Below are positions 7,691 to 8,792 of a DNA stretch of 8,792 bases, piece by piece. The number at the start of each line of letters is the position of its first letter. Position 1 is the stretch's first letter. The stretch spans positions 1-8,792 of the forward strand of contig NZ_WJFC01000337.1 of assembly GCF_009725235.1 (NCBI RefSeq), given 5' to 3'. The position numbers and the translations under genes are program-made. The notes under the pieces are model-generated. The model was given only the letters and a program-made list of their open reading frames with translations. It had not been told where the DNA came from and ran no database searches. The stretch comes from Scytonema sp. UIC 10036 (lineage in GTDB: Bacteria; Cyanobacteriota; Cyanobacteriia; Cyanobacteriales; Nostocaceae).

Positions 7691-7732
7691 CTTTTGACCA
7701 ATGACCAATTTCTTTTGACAAATGACCAAAAA
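7691..7732 (+). repeat. Tandem pair of 21-bp repeats containing TGACCAA heptamers
   Basis: Two adjacent 21-bp units begin CTTTTGAC at 7691 and 7712 and agree at 17 of 21 positions, differing at position 9 and in the last three bases. Within them the motif TGACCAA recurs with a 7-bp step, the pattern of the short tandemly repeated sequences found in heterocystous cyanobacteria. Confidence 0.6.
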
Positions 7733-7762
7733 TAAAAAATGCCCCAGAGTGTTCTCTAGGGC
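7731..7762 (-). terminator. Terminator-like hairpin acting on the minus strand
   Basis: GCCCCAGAG (7741-7749) pairs with CTCTAGGGC (7754-7762) around TGTT, with one C-A mismatch on the plus strand. On the minus strand it is followed by ATTTTTTATT, the T-rich tail of an intrinsic terminator. The plus-strand side has no T-tract, so the hairpin does not look like a terminator for lgt. No minus-strand gene is recognised immediately upstream (see findings). Confidence 0.55.
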
Positions 7763-7913
7763 TTAACCAGGGTGCATCTACCAATACATTCTTCTTAGCT
7801 AAGGGGGTACATCCGGAAAGCTACGGAAAAATGCCAAGATTTTTTTTAGAAGCTTTATGGCGTGCTTGTTTATGCGTGAATCTACTATCCTTTTAAGCGA
7901 CAACAAAAAACTT

Positions 7914-8672
7914 ATGACCGTAGAACCAGCAGTGTATATTGTAGGCGCGGGTCCTGGAGATCCTGAATTGCTCACGGTTAAAGCACAAAAACTACTTGCT
8001 GCTGCTGATGTGATTTTATTTGCTGATTCTTTAGTACCGCCACAGATGCTGCAGCTTTGCCGAGATGATGCTGAGATTATTCGCACTGCAAATAAAACTT
8101 TAGAAGAAATTGTACCCATTATGGTAGAACGGGTGCGATCGCAAAAATCTGTCGTGCGCCTTCATTCAGGCGATCCCAGTCTCTACAGTGCGATGTACGA
8201 ACAAATGAACCTTTTGGCAGAAGCAAACATTCCCTTTGAAGTCATACCGGGTATCAGTGCTTTTCAAGCTGCAGCCGCCAAACTCAAATTGGAACTGACC
8301 GTTCCCGGCTTAGTGCAAACAATTATACTAACACGCATCAGTGGACGTACAGAAGTGCCCGCTACAGAAGAACTTGCAACTCTCGCCGCCCATCAAGCTA
8401 GCCTTTGCCTGTACCTAAGTGCGCGTCATGTTGAAGAAGCCCAAGCCAAGTTACTGGAACACTATTCAGTAGAAACACCCGTGGCAATTTGCTATCGTTT
8501 GGGATGGTCTGATGAGAGAATTTTGGTTGTACCCCTCAATCAAATAGCGGAGTGTACTCATAAAGAAAAACTAATCCGCACGACTGTTTACGTCATCAGC
8601 CCTGCATTGTCGCAAACAACAGGACGTTCCCGTTTATATCATCCCGAACACAGCCATTTATTTCGACATTAA
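7914..8672 (+). CDS. cobM: Precorrin-4 / cobalt-precorrin-4 C11-methyltransferase (CobM/CbiF)
   Basis: This enzyme uses S-adenosylmethionine to methylate C-11 of the corrin precursor precorrin-4 (or the cobalt form) in cobalamin-type cofactor synthesis. From the ATG at 7914 it has 252 residues. It begins VYIVGAGPGDPELLTVKA (7-24), the glycine-rich N-terminal motif of the corrin/uroporphyrinogen methyltransferase fold. It continues with VVRLHSGDPSLYSAMYEQM (80-98) and FEVIPGISAFQAAAA (108-122), all hallmarks of the CobM/CbiF branch. The start at 7914 is chosen because MTVxPAVYIVGAGPGDP is where the family begins. In-frame ATGs at 7857 and 7872 would add residues without family resemblance, and no start has a strong Shine-Dalgarno. 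I see no cobalamin riboswitch hallmarks upstream. The sequence does not tell whether the cobalt-early or cobalt-late substrate is used; cyanobacteria generally resemble the cobalt-early route. Confidence 0.95.
   Translation: MTVEPAVYIVGAGPGDPELLTVKAQKLLAAADVILFADSLVPPQMLQLCRDDAEIIRTANKTLEEIVPIMVERVRSQKSVVRLHSGDPSLYSAMYEQMNLLAEANIPFEVIPGISAFQAAAAKLKLELTVPGLVQTIILTRISGRTEVPATEELATLAAHQASLCLYLSARHVEEAQAKLLEHYSVETPVAICYRLGWSDERILVVPLNQIAECTHKEKLIRTTVYVISPALSQTTGRSRLYHPEHSHLFRH
8135..8142. repeat. HIP1 octamer palindrome (in cobM)
   Basis: This is a second exact GCGATCGC in the window, inside cobM. It is a cyanobacterial signature with no known gene-specific role. Confidence 0.85.
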
Positions 8673-8716
8673 TGGGAATTGGGCATTGTTAAAAGTCATT
8701 CATTGCCCATTACCCA
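8673..8716. repeat. Imperfect inverted repeat after cobM
   Basis: TGGGAATTGGGCATTG (8673-8688) is complementary at 13 of 16 positions to CATTGCCCATTACCCA (8701-8716), with a 12-base loop. It starts right after the cobM stop. There is no T-tract, so it may stabilise the 3' end or be a repeat remnant rather than an intrinsic terminator. Confidence 0.5.
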
Positions 8717-8718
8717 AT

Positions 8719-8792
8719 CCAAAATCCAAAATCCAAAATCCAAAATCCAAAATCCAAAATCCAAAATCAAAAATCAAAAATCAAAAATCAAA
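8719..8792. repeat. CCAAAAT heptanucleotide array (continues past window end)
   Basis: Seven perfect CCAAAAT units (8719-8767) are followed by three CAAAAAT units (8768-8788) and a partial fourth. All variants share the same second-position C-to-A change, so they probably arose by expansion of a single mutated unit. This is the short tandemly repeated repetitive class seen in Nostoc/Calothrix-type genomes. The full length cannot be seen. Confidence 0.92.

Noticed and set aside
7820..7900. NtcA site (GTA-N8-TAC) controlling the possible minus-strand RNA
   Set aside because: The nearest GTA/TAC pairs have the wrong spacing (about 12 bases), so no claim of nitrogen control is made.
7655..7913. 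Cobalamin riboswitch upstream of cobM
   Set aside because: No B12-box-like conserved core was found in the spacer, and the visible hairpin points to minus-strand termination instead.
7857..7913. Upstream ATG at 7857 as the cobM start (adds 19 residues)
   Set aside because: The extra residues do not resemble the family N-terminus, which begins MTVxPAVYIVGAGPGDP at 7914. The absence of a clear ribosome binding site at either start leaves some doubt.
8719..8792. CRISPR-like array at the window end
   Set aside because: The period is only 7 bp with no spacers, so it is a simple tandem heptamer repeat.

Overview
The window looks like chromosomal DNA of a filamentous, Nostocales-type cyanobacterium. 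RNA polymerase beta' is the separate RpoC2 subunit found in cyanobacteria and plastids. There are two HIP1 octamers (GCGATCGC at 1999-2006 and 8135-8142). The spacers carry short-period repeats typical of Nostocales genomes: a 9-bp GACAAGGGG type, TGACCAA heptamers and CCAAAAT heptamers. Family names here come from reading the protein sequences; no database search was run.

Layout. Positions 1-2913 (+) hold the last 970 codons of rpoC2, ending at a strong hairpin terminator at 2950-2980. On the minus strand, read right to left from 6555 to 3107, lie coaD (phosphopantetheine adenylyltransferase), a coiled-coil protein of DivIVA-like appearance that overlaps the coaD 3' end by 118 bp, and a tightly coupled pair: an AAA/ABC-type ATPase and a small TOPRIM-like partner that share an ATGA stop/start. 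This pair converges on rpoC2 and is the most accessory-looking part of the window. Its architecture resembles split OLD-type (PARIS-like) anti-phage modules, but a defence role is inference. Positions 6803-7654 (+) hold lgt, divergent from coaD. Positions 7914-8672 (+) hold cobM of cobalamin synthesis. The window ends inside a CCAAAAT heptamer array.

The other genes are housekeeping: transcription (rpoC2), CoA synthesis (coaD), lipoprotein maturation (lgt) and corrinoid synthesis (cobM). They do not form one pathway. The minus-strand genes could be read from the coaD promoter (near-consensus, 6586-6614), although the ATPase has its own ribosome binding site and a 121-bp upstream gap.

The most unusual feature is the effect of small repeats on coding sequence. 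A 9-bp-period repeat with a long hairpin sits in frame inside the SI3 region of rpoC2, and a relative of it lies directly after lgt. A 39-bp double-palindrome element sits in the coaD/coiled-coil overlap, where it is read in two frames and supplies the coaD stop codon. A minus-strand terminator-like hairpin between the two plus-strand genes lgt and cobM may mark an unannotated small RNA.
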